Assembly: GCA_030680855.1 (NCBI GenBank)
Contig: JAUXUN010000044.1
Span: 1 to 64,000 of the forward strand
DNA from: Aestuariivirga sp.
GTDB taxonomy: Bacteria > Pseudomonadota > Alphaproteobacteria > Rhizobiales > Aestuariivirgaceae
Length of the DNA: 64,000 nt
Reading direction: 5' to 3'
The notes beneath the pieces were generated by a model. It ran no database searches. It had not been told where the DNA came from and worked only from the letters and a program-made list of their open reading frames with translations. Both the position numbers and the translations under genes were made by a program. Positions 17,867 to 26,376 of this stretch are shown here, piece by piece. Positions within the stretch are counted from its first letter, which is position 1. Each line of letters begins with the position of its first letter.

Positions 17867-18220
17867 ATGGCCAATGTTGTCGTCTCGGTTGCTGATCGTC
17901 CTTATACGATGCAGTGCCCCGATGGTGAGGAAGACCATCTGCGCGAGCTTGCCTCGCTGCTTGATGCGGAAATCGTGCGGATCAAGCAAAGCGTCGGTTC
18001 GATTGGCGATATCCGCCTGCTGGTGATGAGTGGCCTGATGGTGGCGGACCGCCTGTCGGAAGCCATCCGCAAGATTGAGTCGCTTGAAGACCAGATCAAG
18101 GGTTTGCGTGAGTCACGCAACCAGGCACAGGCCCAGACGAAGGATATGGAAGCAAAGTTCGCCGCGCGGCTCGAAAGCGCCTCGGCACGGCTTGAGAGCA
18201 TTGCAAAGGCAATGAAGTAG
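17867..18220 (+). CDS. zapA: Cell division protein ZapA
   Basis: A 117-residue Z-ring-associated protein. The N-terminal globular part (MANVVVSVADRPYTMQCPDGEE, then HLRELASLLDAEI) and the following long coiled coil rich in Glu, Ala and Arg fit ZapA, which binds and bundles FtsZ at midcell. A conserved MSGLMVADRLSEA segment links the two parts. It follows the DUF4164 gene by three bases. In many proteobacteria ssrS and a 5-formyl-THF cyclo-ligase gene come directly after zapA; here three genes intervene. Confidence 0.92.
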   Translation: MANVVVSVADRPYTMQCPDGEEDHLRELASLLDAEIVRIKQSVGSIGDIRLLVMSGLMVADRLSEAIRKIESLEDQIKGLRESRNQAQAQTKDMEAKFAARLESASARLESIAKAMK

Positions 18221-18227
18221 GCCTCGC

Positions 18228-18635
18228 CTATACGTGGGCCATGACGTAGCGGTTGATCAGGGTGGCGAGGTTTGGCACGCTGACGAGAGAAAGCGCGGTT
18301 TTCACATTGCAGCGCAGCACCGATCTTTCATGCATTTCCGTCCAGGTTTGCATTTGCCTTTCGACCTTGAGGACATAGACATCGACCAGGCAGGTGGTGT
18401 CGCGCCCGTTCCGGCTCCGGTCGAACCTGAAGGTTCCGATGCAGCGCTTCCCGACATGGCCCACGAGGCCTGCCTCCTCGAGGGCTTCACGGGCCGCAAC
18501 CTCATGGGGGGCGAGGCCGCGAATGGGGTTGCCCTTGGGAATGATCCAGCGCCCGCTGCCTCTGGAAGTCACAAGGCAGACATCCATAGAACCACCCGGG
18601 TTGTCATAAAATGGCAAAGCAGCAATCTGGTGCAT
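18228..18635 (-). CDS. NUDIX hydrolase (DIPP-like)
   Basis: A 135-residue NUDIX enzyme. The catalytic helix is clear in AAREALEEAGLVG (REUxEExGU), preceded by WIIPKGNPIRGLAPHE. The family's first box Glu is Leu here, but the PKGxPxxGL form is typical of alphaproteobacterial relatives of diphosphoinositol-polyphosphate/diadenosine-polyphosphate hydrolases, so this is normal for the subgroup. Likely substrates are dinucleoside polyphosphates or other phosphoanhydrides. The first possible codon is TTG at 18653, but I use ATG 18633-18635 (MHQIAALPFY), with GGAAG six bases upstream. It is convergent with zapA, seven bases apart. Confidence 0.87.
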   Translation of the reverse strand: MHQIAALPFYDNPGGSMDVCLVTSRGSGRWIIPKGNPIRGLAPHEVAAREALEEAGLVGHVGKRCIGTFRFDRSRNGRDTTCLVDVYVLKVERQMQTWTEMHERSVLRCNVKTALSLVSVPNLATLINRYVMAHV

Positions 18636-18757
18636 TGCATTCTTCCGATTCAAGCGACTCAGAGTCCATTTGGCGTTGATTCGTCTGCTTAAATCAATAA
18701 TATTCGGTTACCTTCCTCCTGGTTCCGGAATTGGCAAGTGCAATGGGTGGGTTTGAG

Positions 18758-20302
18758 ATGTCTGGATCGGCGGCTGGCCAGAATCAGGAGATCGAGATCA
18801 AATTCGGAACTGACGCCGCCGGACTTGCGCGTCTCCTGGACGCCCCGCTGATCAAAACCGCAAACGATCTCCAAACCGAAAACCTGAAGGCCACGTATTT
18901 TGACACGCCTTCGAATGCCTTGCGGAAAAAAGGGGTCATCTTGCGGATCAGAAAATCCGGTGATGATGTTCCCGTGCTGGGGATGAAGGCGCCAGGTGCG
19001 GCTGGTGATGGCCCTTTTCATCGCAAGGAAATTGAGGTCAATTCGCCCAGCCTGAAGCCCAATCTTGCCCTGTTCGACAAAACCACGGAGAAATTTCTCT
19101 GGCGGATCATTGGGGATCAGCCGCTCGCTGCAAAATTCAAAATGGAGTTCAAGCGGCAAAGCGGTCTCATTACATCAGGCAGTTCGGTTGTCGAGATCGC
19201 CGTTGACCAGGGCCAAATATCGAGCGGAAAGCAGCGCGTGCCATTGGCCGAAGTTGAACTGGAGCTGGTTTCCGGAAACAAGGCAGACCTTATTGATCTG
19301 GCGATGAGGCTCGCAGAAGATTTTTCCCTGCGTCTCGATTTCGTCAGCAAGGCGGAAAAGAGTTTCCGCACCCTGCTTGAGGAAAAACCGGCCCCGGTGA
19401 AGGCAGCGCCCATAAAATCCAAAGCGCTGGCCACGTTTGACGACGCGGTGACCGCCATCATTTCCAATACGCTGGCGCACTTCGTGGCAAACTGGGCTTG
19501 CCTGCGCGAATCCGATGAGCCCGAATCCATTCACCAGATGCGGATCGCGCTTCGCCGCATGCGCTGCGCCTTGTCGATATTCAATCGCGCTTCGCCCAAT
19601 GCCGGATTTGGAGCTTTGCGGGATAATGCCGGGCATTTGGCTTCGGCATTTGGTCCGGTGCGGAACGCGGATGCCATTCGGCTGTCGCTGCTGGGTGGCC
19701 CTTTGGCTAGCACCGACTGCCCGGAAACCAGCGGCGCCTTGCGCGCCATCCTCGAGAAGCGTCGCGTTGCAGCCTATGCAGTTGCGCGTTCCGAGTTGGA
19801 AAGTCTTGCCGCGACAGCATTCGTACTGAAAGTGCACAGTTTCCTGGCGCGCCGTGACTGGCGTGAGGCACCTGCAAACGGCAATTCAAGAAAGTCAAAA
19901 ACGCCGACACGGAAATTCTTCAAGGCTGAGCTAAGCAGGCTCAGGGCCTGCGTGATCAAACGCGAAAAGGCAGCCGCAGTTTCGGACCAGGCGCGGCACA
20001 AATTGCGTATCGCGCTCAAGAACCTGCGTTACGGCGTGGATTTTTTTGATTTGTTTGGCAACGGCAAGCGAAGGCAGGCTTATAAAAAGCGGATGTCTGC
20101 CTTGCAGGATCTTCTCGGCGTTCGCAATGATATTGTTGTTGCCCGGATATATTTGAAGGAGCTCCGGGACGAGGCTGGCCCGGAGGCGGAGCGGACTATG
20201 GAATTCATCCGGGGATGGTATGCGCGTGAGGCCGCCGTCGCCGACAGGGCCATCGGAAAGTCATGGAAAAAGTTCAGGCGAACGGGAATTTTCTGGAATT
20301 GA
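18758..20302 (+). CDS. CYTH and CHAD domain protein (inorganic triphosphatase-like)
   Basis: A roughly 514-residue two-domain protein. The N-terminal CYTH domain begins with QEIEIKFG (the ExExK metal/phosphate motif) and contains further Arg/Lys/Glu strands such as ATYFDTP and KKGVILRIRKSG; CYTH enzymes hydrolyse inorganic or nucleoside triphosphates. The C-terminal CHAD domain (from about residue 230) has the expected conserved His in ESIHQMRIALRRMRCAL and DQARHKLRIALKNLRYG, and CHAD binds polyphosphate. The combination matches E. coli YgiF. The start is uncertain: ATG 18758 or 18743, or TTG 18731. Confidence 0.88.
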   Translation: MSGSAAGQNQEIEIKFGTDAAGLARLLDAPLIKTANDLQTENLKATYFDTPSNALRKKGVILRIRKSGDDVPVLGMKAPGAAGDGPFHRKEIEVNSPSLKPNLALFDKTTEKFLWRIIGDQPLAAKFKMEFKRQSGLITSGSSVVEIAVDQGQISSGKQRVPLAEVELELVSGNKADLIDLAMRLAEDFSLRLDFVSKAEKSFRTLLEEKPAPVKAAPIKSKALATFDDAVTAIISNTLAHFVANWACLRESDEPESIHQMRIALRRMRCALSIFNRASPNAGFGALRDNAGHLASAFGPVRNADAIRLSLLGGPLASTDCPETSGALRAILEKRRVAAYAVARSELESLAATAFVLKVHSFLARRDWREAPANGNSRKSKTPTRKFFKAELSRLRACVIKREKAAAVSDQARHKLRIALKNLRYGVDFFDLFGNGKRRQAYKKRMSALQDLLGVRNDIVVARIYLKELRDEAGPEAERTMEFIRGWYAREAAVADRAIGKSWKKFRRTGIFWN

Positions 20303-20506
20303 ATGGCGCATCGCAAAGGCGTTTTAAGTTTGACCGGAATGTGCCCGCAAAATTAAACTTTCTTAACTGTTTTGGCGCGGTTGCCTTGCCTAGGTAGGGC
20401 GTGTTCGCACGTGTTTTGCGTCGGACCCCGGATTGGACATTGATCCAGACGGGAATTGAAACTGCCCGTTGTCGGCGTACGGGCATCAAAACGAAGGAAT
20501 AGTGAA

Positions 20507-20749
20507 ATGAAGAAGTTTGTAGCATTGCTGATCGCGTCTTCCGCCATGGTGGCGACCGCCTACGCTGGCCAGATTCAAGGCGTGGTCAAGGCGTTTGACC
20601 CCGCGAGCAAGACCGTCACCCTCGAGGATGGCTCGGCCTTTGTTCTGGCTGAAGGCGTAATGGCCGATGGCATCACTGCCGGCACAACGGTGCAGGTAAC
20701 CTTCGATGACACAAGCAAAGCGGCAACGGAAGTTACCGTTGTTCAGTAA
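20507..20749 (+). CDS. DUF1344 small secreted protein
   Basis: An 80-residue protein with a signal peptide (MKKFVALLIASSAMVATAYA) and a short beta-rich domain: GQIQGVVKAFDPASKTVTLE, then AGTTVQVTFDDTSKAATEVTVV. This fits DUF1344, a family of small periplasmic proteins of unknown function common in Hyphomicrobiales. AAGGA lies before the ATG. A 7-bp hairpin (20463-20469 with 20479-20485) sits just upstream in the leader. It ends in its own terminator. Confidence 0.82.
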   Translation: MKKFVALLIASSAMVATAYAGQIQGVVKAFDPASKTVTLEDGSAFVLAEGVMADGITAGTTVQVTFDDTSKAATEVTVVQ

Positions 20750-20789
20750 TTTCACGCCGGACGGTTTAATCGTCCATTAGTGATATTTG

Positions 20790-20819
20790 CGCGTCCAGCT
20801 TAGCGGCTGGGCGCGTTTT
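20790..20819 (+). terminator. Terminator of the DUF1344 gene
   Basis: Arms CGCGTCCAGC (20790-20799) and GCTGGGCGCG (20806-20815) pair over 10 bp with one G-U wobble, loop of six, followed by TTTT. Confidence 0.85.
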
Positions 20820-20824
20820 CATTT

Positions 20825-21015
20825 GATCTACTGGATTTTCCCCTTTCGAGGGCCTACATAGGGCAGTGGCGGGCTGCCCGGTTTGTGAAGGAACATTTTT
20901 TCCCAGGGCCTATAATCGATCTTTAGGGAGCTGTCCCTGGGCTGGACCGTGGTCCGGCTTAAACGGCGCCCACCTACGTGAGTAGGGACCCGGGATCGTA
21001 AGTTCCCACGGCCCA
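20825..21015 (+). ncRNA. ssrS: Candidate 6S RNA
   Basis: A 190-base non-coding, GC-rich, highly structured stretch directly upstream of the 5-formyl-THF cyclo-ligase gene, the conserved location of 6S RNA. It holds the elements of a 6S-like rod: an outer pairing of GGGCC (about 20850) with GGCCC (about 21010), the CGGTTTGTGA segment (from about 20879, like the CGGTTGGTGA of E. coli 6S), a CCCAGGG/CCCTGGG stem, a GGACC/GGTCC apical hairpin near 20944-20956, and a small CCTAC-GTAGG hairpin at about 20973 in the place of the 3' bubble hairpin. 6S RNA binds sigma70-RNA polymerase in stationary phase. Ends are approximate. Confidence 0.62.
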
Positions 21016-21052
21016 TGGTGGCTCGCCGCTTGATTTAGAAAGAAGTGCTGCG

Positions 21053-21628
21053 TTGAGTCTTGCCGAAACAAAACGCCTGGCGCGAAGCAAGGCCACACTT
21101 ATCAGGAACAATGTGCACGTGGCGGCAAAGCATGGCGCCGGAGCGGCGCTGGCTTCGCGCGGGCTTCCCGTTGCCAGGAATTCCCAAAACAACATTGTCT
21201 CGGCCTTTCATTCCTTTGGCACTGAAATTTCCACCTTCGAGCTCCTTGAAAAGCTGGTGGCCGAGGGCTGGGTAACCGCCTTGCCTGTCGTGGTTGCCAA
21301 GAATACGCCTTTGGTGTTCCGGCAATGGGCGCCGGGGGACGCGCTGGTCCTGGGGCGCTGGGATATTCAGGTTCCGCCTCCGGAGGCTCCCGAAGTTCTG
21401 CCCGATGTCCTGCTGGTTCCCCTGCTGGCCTTTGACCGGAAGGGGTTTCGCCTGGGCTATGGCGGGGGGTTCTATGACCGCACCCTGGAAAAGCTGCGGG
21501 CCCTCAAGAACGTGACGGCCATTGGCATAGCCTATGCGGGTCAGGAGATGGATACGGTTCCCCGTGATGCGTTTGACCAGCGCCTGGATTGGATCATGAC
21601 GGAAAAAGAGACTTTCAAATGCGATTGA
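21053..21628 (+). CDS. 5-formyltetrahydrofolate cyclo-ligase
   Basis: A 191-residue enzyme that converts 5-formyl-THF to 5,10-methenyl-THF with ATP. The conserved C-terminal LGYGGGFYDRTL (about residues 137-148) and PDVLLVPLLAFDRKGFRLG are diagnostic, and the family's basic N-terminus (ETKRLARSKATLIRNN) is present. The start appears to be TTG at 21053; no ATG exists in frame before the conserved part. It follows the candidate 6S RNA, the arrangement known from E. coli ygfA/fau. Its last ten bases overlap the next gene. Confidence 0.92.
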   Translation: MSLAETKRLARSKATLIRNNVHVAAKHGAGAALASRGLPVARNSQNNIVSAFHSFGTEISTFELLEKLVAEGWVTALPVVVAKNTPLVFRQWAPGDALVLGRWDIQVPPPEAPEVLPDVLLVPLLAFDRKGFRLGYGGGFYDRTLEKLRALKNVTAIGIAYAGQEMDTVPRDAFDQRLDWIMTEKETFKCD

Positions 21629-22440
21629 TATTCCTTGGCGATGTGGTGGGCAAAGCGGGGCGCGACGCGGTGGCCCGTGAACTCCCGCTGCTGCGCGAAC
21701 GCTACAATCCCGATATCGTCGTGGTGAATGGCGAGAACGCCGCCCATGGCTTTGGCATCAGCCAGGACATTCACCAGAAACTGCTGAACAGTGGGGCGGA
21801 TGCTGTAACCCTCGGCAACCACGCCTTTGACCAGCGCGAAACGCTGGTTTTCATCGAGCGTGAGCCCAATCTCATTCGCCCGCTGAACTGGCCCGCCGGC
21901 TGCCCCGGGCGCGGCACCTGCATGGTGGAAACGCCCAAGGGGCAGCGGGTGTTGGTCATGAATGCCATGGGCCGGGTGATGATTGAGCCGCTGCTGGACG
22001 ACCCTTTTCCAGCAATTGGGCGGGAGCTTGACCAATGCCAGTTGGGCCGGGACTGCGATGCCATTCTCCTTGATTTCCATGCGGAGGCCAGCTCCGAGAA
22101 AATGGCCATGGGGCATTATGTGGATGGCCGGGCCAGCCTGCTGGTTGGAACGCACACCCATGTTCCCACTTCAGACCATCAGATCCTGTCCGGCGGCACG
22201 GCCTATCTGACCGATGCCGGCATGTGCGGCGACTACAATTCGGTCATCGGCATGGACAAGGCGGAACCCCTCAACCGCTTCCTGCGCAAGCTGCCGGTGG
22301 AGAAATTCAAGCCCGCCGAGGGCCCCGCAACGGTGTGCGGCGTAGCGGTCGAAACCGATGACCGGACTGGCCTTGCCACCCAGATTTCGCCCATTCGCCT
22401 GGGAGGCAGACTGTCGCAGGCCGAGGTGGCTTTCTGGTAA
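21619..22440 (+). CDS. TIGR00282 / YmdB-like metallophosphoesterase
   Basis: A 273-residue phosphoesterase with a two-metal site: FLGDVVGKAGRDA (first Asp), VVNGENAAHGFG, TLGNHAFDQRE (Asn-His), DFHAEASSEKMAMG and GTHTHVPTSD. This motif order is that of B. subtilis YmdB, a 2',3'- or 3',5'-cyclic nucleotide phosphodiesterase affecting RNA metabolism and development. I use ATG 21619 (MRLIFLGDVV), overlapping the cyclo-ligase by ten bases; an in-frame upstream codon would add ten unlikely residues. Co-occurrence with the cyclo-ligase gene is common in alphaproteobacteria. Confidence 0.92.
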   Translation: MRLIFLGDVVGKAGRDAVARELPLLRERYNPDIVVVNGENAAHGFGISQDIHQKLLNSGADAVTLGNHAFDQRETLVFIEREPNLIRPLNWPAGCPGRGTCMVETPKGQRVLVMNAMGRVMIEPLLDDPFPAIGRELDQCQLGRDCDAILLDFHAEASSEKMAMGHYVDGRASLLVGTHTHVPTSDHQILSGGTAYLTDAGMCGDYNSVIGMDKAEPLNRFLRKLPVEKFKPAEGPATVCGVAVETDDRTGLATQISPIRLGGRLSQAEVAFW

Positions 22441-22731
22441 AAAACCACAGGTATGACAATAATTCCGCTTCGGCGACAAAAAAACTCTAGTGACCTTTCC
22501 CCAAGCCATGCTTAGTATGTTTCCCAGCGCCTCGAAATAAGAACCGCAGTCAGTGCCGCCCACAGGGTTGCGGCGGCACTCACAAGGTCGGCGAGGTCGT
22601 GATCAAGGGGAGGACGTCTTAACTTGCTGTAGCGGGAAGGCCAGCCTATTTGCTGCGCTGCTGCAGCCCGTTGGATTTCTTCTCCACATTGCTATTTTCA
22701 GCCGGAAAACCGGCGCTTTTGGAGGAGTTAC
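22441..22731 (+). promoter_or_regulatory. Intergenic region and structured leader of the ABC importer operon
   Basis: No convincing gene. It contains a perfect 9-bp inverted repeat (AGTGCCGCC at 22552-22560 and GGCGGCACT at 22572-22580), and a short hairpin GCCGG-AAAA-CCGGC at 22701-22714 followed by GC and TTTT, which abuts the ribosome-binding site GGAGGAG (22721-22727). The second hairpin looks like an attenuator or translational control element. I recognise no known riboswitch. Confidence 0.45.
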
Positions 22732-23778
22732 ATGAAGAAACTTTCAATTCTATTCGCTGCCGCGCTGCTTGCCGGAACAGCCTTTGCCACATCGGCCAGG
22801 GCCGGCGACGAGCTTACCGTTGTGTCCTGGGGCGGTTCCTATTCCGAGAGCCAGCGCAAGGCCTTCTACGAACCCTATAATGCCGCTGGCAACAAGGTTA
22901 CCGAGGCCGAGTACAACGGCGAAGTGGCCAAGATCAAGGCCATGGTTGAAGCCAAGGCAATTACCTGGGACGTGATTGACGCGGATACCGCAACCGGCCT
23001 TCAGGGCTGTGCGGAAGGTGTGCTCGAGACCATTGACTGGGACAAGCTTGGGCTTGACCGCTCAAAGTTCATTGGCGGCGATCTCCTGGATTGCGCGGTT
23101 CCCAACATCGTTTATGGCACCATATTCGGTTATGACACTACGAAGCTGCCGGAAGGCCCAACGACCATCAATGACTTTTTTGACCTTGCCAAGTTCCCAG
23201 GCAAGCGCGGCATTTTCAAGAACCCAACGGTCAACCTCGAATGGGCCCTGATTGCCGATGGTGTTGACGCGAAGGACGTTTATACCATGCTTTCGACGCC
23301 TGAAGGCGTTGACCGCGCGTTCAAGAAACTCGACACCATCAAGAGCGAAATCATCTTCTGGGAAGCTGGCGCCCAGGCCCCGCAACTGCTTGCCGACGGC
23401 CAGGTCGTGATGGTTTCGGCCTGGAATGGCCGTCTTCAGACGGCCATCGATGCCGACAAGAAACCCTTCAAGATCGTATGGGACCACCAGGGCCTGGACT
23501 GGGATTGGTGGGTCATCACCAAGGGCACGCCAAAACTTGAAGAAGCCTATCGCTTCATAGCATTTGCGTCGCAACCCGAGCGGATGGCTGACCAGACCAA
23601 CTATATTGCCTATGGTCCGGCCAACAAGGATGCCATTCCCAACGTCAATCCGATGACGTTGCCAAATCTGCCAACGGCACCTGACAACCTCAAGACGGCT
23701 TTCAATGTGGACCCGCAATTCTGGGCTGACCATGGCGATGAGCTGAAAGAGCGCTTCAACGCCTGGCTTGCGAAGTAA
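22732..23778 (+). CDS. ABC transporter substrate-binding protein (polyamine/PotD-type)
   Basis: A 348-residue periplasmic binding protein with signal peptide (MKKLSILFAAALLAGTAFA, cut near residue 24). ELTVVSWGGSYSESQRKAFY at the mature N-terminus and the WDVIDADTATGLQGCAEG and FGYDTTKLPEGPTTINDFFD segments place it in the spermidine/putrescine-binding group (COG0687). The real ligand may be a polyamine, an amino-acid derivative or another cation. A strong GGAGGAG precedes the ATG. It heads an operon with two permeases. Confidence 0.9.
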   Translation: MKKLSILFAAALLAGTAFATSARAGDELTVVSWGGSYSESQRKAFYEPYNAAGNKVTEAEYNGEVAKIKAMVEAKAITWDVIDADTATGLQGCAEGVLETIDWDKLGLDRSKFIGGDLLDCAVPNIVYGTIFGYDTTKLPEGPTTINDFFDLAKFPGKRGIFKNPTVNLEWALIADGVDAKDVYTMLSTPEGVDRAFKKLDTIKSEIIFWEAGAQAPQLLADGQVVMVSAWNGRLQTAIDADKKPFKIVWDHQGLDWDWWVITKGTPKLEEAYRFIAFASQPERMADQTNYIAYGPANKDAIPNVNPMTLPNLPTAPDNLKTAFNVDPQFWADHGDELKERFNAWLAK

Positions 23779-23838
23779 GACGTCCGGGGCGGGAGGCAAC
23801 TTCCGCCCCGATTCCTTTCCGGTGATGGGGCATTGGCG

Positions 23839-25107
23839 ATGACTGACGATGTGATGCGGGCAGCGGACGGCACGCCGCTGAAAATCAAATTACGCCAGGC
23901 GGAACGGCGCGAAGTGACGCGGGCGTTCCTGCTGATTGCTCCCCTTTTCCTTTTCATTGTCATTTCGTTCCTCATTCCCATTGTCGTCATGCTGAAGAAC
24001 GCCCTCTACGATCCGGATATCGTCGACAATTTGCCGCAGACCACCGAACTGCTGCGCCAGTGGGATGGCAAGGCGCTTCCAAGTGAAGAAGTGTTTGCGG
24101 CCTTTGCGGCGGACCTCAAGATTGCCAGCAAGGCCAGGACCGTTGCTCTGGTCGGCAAGCGCCTGAACTACGAAATCCCCACGCTCAAATCCAAAGTAAC
24201 AATCACCGCCCGAAAGCTTGACAGCATCGAAACCGGCCCCTGGCTGGAGGCTGTGACTGCCGCTGATCCCATCTGGAAAGACGTATTCACCTGGGCAGTT
24301 GTCAAGCGGGCGGGAAGCTCCATCACGCCTTACTACCTGTTGAGCGCCCTGGACCTGAGACAGGACGCGGATGGCGGCATTGAACGCACGCCTGAAAACC
24401 GGCGGATTTACTTGCAGGTGCTTGGCCGCACTTTGGGAATCAGCGTGATGGTTACCCTATTTACGCTCATTCTCGGCTATCCGGTGGCCTTTATGCTGGC
24501 GACCCTGCCTCAGCGAACCGCAAGCATCCTGATGATTTTTGTGCTGCTGCCGTTCTGGACATCGCTTCTGGTGCGCACCACGGCCTGGACAATCCTGCTC
24601 CAGGACGGCGGCGTCGTGGCGCAATTTCTGCACATCACCGGTATAACATGGATTGCCAATGTGCTTGGGCTCATGTCAGGTGAGCCGCAACTGTTCAAGA
24701 CCCGCTTTGCCACCGTGCTGGCGATGACGCACATCCAGCTGCCGTTTACATTGCTGCCCATCTACAGCGTGATGAAAACCATATCGCCCACCTATATGCG
24801 CGCTGCGAAGTCATTGGGCGCCACACCGTTCCGTGCCTTCCGGACTGTCTATGTGCCGCAGACTCTGCCGGGTGTTGCGGCTGGCTGCCTGCTCACGTTC
24901 ATTTTGTGCCTGGGTTACTTCATCACTCCCGCACTGGTCGGCGGCGGCTCAGACAACATGATTGCCGGCTTCATTGACACGGCCATGAACAATGAAGGCA
25001 ACTGGGGCAAGGCTTCCGCCCTGGGCTTCGTGCTGCTCATAGCCACGCTCATTCTCTATTACGTTTACAACCGCCTCATCGGCATCGACAAAATGAAATT
25101 GGGCTAG
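23839..25107 (+). CDS. ABC transporter permease (PotB-type) with large periplasmic insertion
   Basis: A 422-residue inner-membrane permease. One membrane segment lies at about residues 30-55; then about 130 residues of hydrophilic sequence (NLPQTTELLRQWDGKALPS onward) form a periplasmic region; then five or so membrane segments follow. The EAA loop that contacts the ATPase is visible in RAAKSLGATPFRAFRTVYVP. Standard PotB is near 280 residues, so the excess comes from the insertion, which is seen in a known alphaproteobacterial subgroup. I start at ATG 23839; a TTG lies two codons earlier. Confidence 0.9.
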   Translation: MTDDVMRAADGTPLKIKLRQAERREVTRAFLLIAPLFLFIVISFLIPIVVMLKNALYDPDIVDNLPQTTELLRQWDGKALPSEEVFAAFAADLKIASKARTVALVGKRLNYEIPTLKSKVTITARKLDSIETGPWLEAVTAADPIWKDVFTWAVVKRAGSSITPYYLLSALDLRQDADGGIERTPENRRIYLQVLGRTLGISVMVTLFTLILGYPVAFMLATLPQRTASILMIFVLLPFWTSLLVRTTAWTILLQDGGVVAQFLHITGITWIANVLGLMSGEPQLFKTRFATVLAMTHIQLPFTLLPIYSVMKTISPTYMRAAKSLGATPFRAFRTVYVPQTLPGVAAGCLLTFILCLGYFITPALVGGGSDNMIAGFIDTAMNNEGNWGKASALGFVLLIATLILYYVYNRLIGIDKMKLG

Positions 25108-25113
25108 AACGCA

Positions 25114-25953
25114 ATGGCATTGCCTCCCTACATGACAACGTCTGAAAGAGTCTCCTACTATGGCGTGCGGGTTTTCGTGGGCGCGGTTCTGCTGTTCCTG
25201 ATTGCGCCTATCCTGGCAATCATGCCCTTGTCATTCAATTCCGAAGCTTTTTTCAGTTACCCCATGCCTGGCTTTTCGGCGCGGTGGTATACGGGCGGGG
25301 ATGACGGATTTTTCACTAATGCGCGGTGGACGGGCGCACTTAAACTTTCCGTTATCGTCGCGATTGCCGCAACGATCCTTGCCACTTGCCTTGGGACGCT
25401 GGCTGCCCTTGGCTTGTCCCGCTCTAACATTCCAGGCCGCGCCGCAATCATGGCGGTGCTGATCTCGCCGATGATTGTTCCCGTGATCATTTCGGCCATT
25501 GGCCTGTTTTTCTTTTATGCCTACACCGGCCTGAATGGCACCTTGCTGGGCATCATCCTTGCCCATACGGCGCTGGCCACGCCTTTTGTGGTGATCACGG
25601 TGACGGCAACGCTGATGAGCTTTGACCGCACCCTCATGCGGGCTGGCGCATCGCTTGGCGGGGCGCCGCACACGGTGTTTTTCAAGGTGGTGCTGCCGCT
25701 TATCCTGCCCGGGGTTATTTCAGGTGCGCTCTTTGCCTTCGTCACATCCTTTGACGAAGTGATCGTGATCCTGTTTATCGGCGGGCCGGAACAGCGCACG
25801 CTGCCGCGCCAGATGTTCTCCGGCATCCGCGAGTTGATCTCGCCCACCATCACGGCAGCGGCAAGCGTGCTGATCGTGTTTTCAACCTTCCTGCTGGTTA
25901 CGGTTGAACTCCTACGCCGGCGCAGCGAACGTTTGCGCGGGATTAAAAGCTAG
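25114..25953 (+). CDS. ABC transporter permease (PotC-type)
   Basis: A 279-residue permease with about six membrane segments and the EAA motif in RAGASLGGAPHTVFFKVVLP (about residue 180), which docks to the ATPase. It begins six bases after the first permease. Together with the binding protein this makes an importer of the polyamine class, but no ATPase gene follows; the next gene is on the opposite strand and overlaps its end by four bases. The ATPase must come from elsewhere in the genome or precede a different locus. Confidence 0.92.
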   Translation: MALPPYMTTSERVSYYGVRVFVGAVLLFLIAPILAIMPLSFNSEAFFSYPMPGFSARWYTGGDDGFFTNARWTGALKLSVIVAIAATILATCLGTLAALGLSRSNIPGRAAIMAVLISPMIVPVIISAIGLFFFYAYTGLNGTLLGIILAHTALATPFVVITVTATLMSFDRTLMRAGASLGGAPHTVFFKVVLPLILPGVISGALFAFVTSFDEVIVILFIGGPEQRTLPRQMFSGIRELISPTITAAASVLIVFSTFLLVTVELLRRRSERLRGIKS

Positions 25954-26240
25954 GCGCGGCGCTTGAAATGCATCGGCAAGGGCGTTGCCGTTTCGGCCAG
26001 GCTGGCGGGCTTTGCATAGGCCTTCATGAGATTTGCGGCACCCGGTAGATCGTCCGCGGCAAGCGACTGGCCGATCTGGTTTGACATGTCCGTCAGGGTC
26101 GAGATGGATGCGAAGAGGCGACCGATGGGGGCTGAATCTGCCAAACTGCGGACCTTTCGAAGGGCGCTGGAACACGCGCCAGCCAGATTATCTTCACTCG
26201 TGAACGAGAACTCTTCGACCATACGCGACTTGATTGTCAT
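25950..26240 (-). CDS. Hypothetical protein
   Basis: A 96-residue, mostly helical protein I do not recognise (MTIKSRMVEEFSFTSEDNLA at the start). It has no signal peptide or membrane segment. The middle is Ala/Ser/Leu-rich with heptad-like spacing and the tail is basic (PLPMHFKRRA). GGAG lies 12 bases before the ATG at 26238-26240; an in-frame upstream start to 26258 is possible. It is monocistronic and overlaps the ABC permease end convergently by four bases. Coding is likely but not certain. Confidence 0.55.
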   Translation of the reverse strand: MTIKSRMVEEFSFTSEDNLAGACSSALRKVRSLADSAPIGRLFASISTLTDMSNQIGQSLAADDLPGAANLMKAYAKPASLAETATPLPMHFKRRA

Positions 26241-26376
26241 TAACTCACACTCCACCAACTAATCTGCCTAAGTTGACTTATGGCCGTTAATGGCAGGTAA
26301 ACGGAATGTGGGTGGCTTGAAACTCGATGGCTCCCACGGCTATACCGCTTGAAGATTACAGTTTATTGAGGGTTTT

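Noticed and set aside
22553-22735. Small forward open frame in the ABC operon leader
   Set aside because: It crosses the hairpins and the ribosome site of the next gene and has an unlikely composition.
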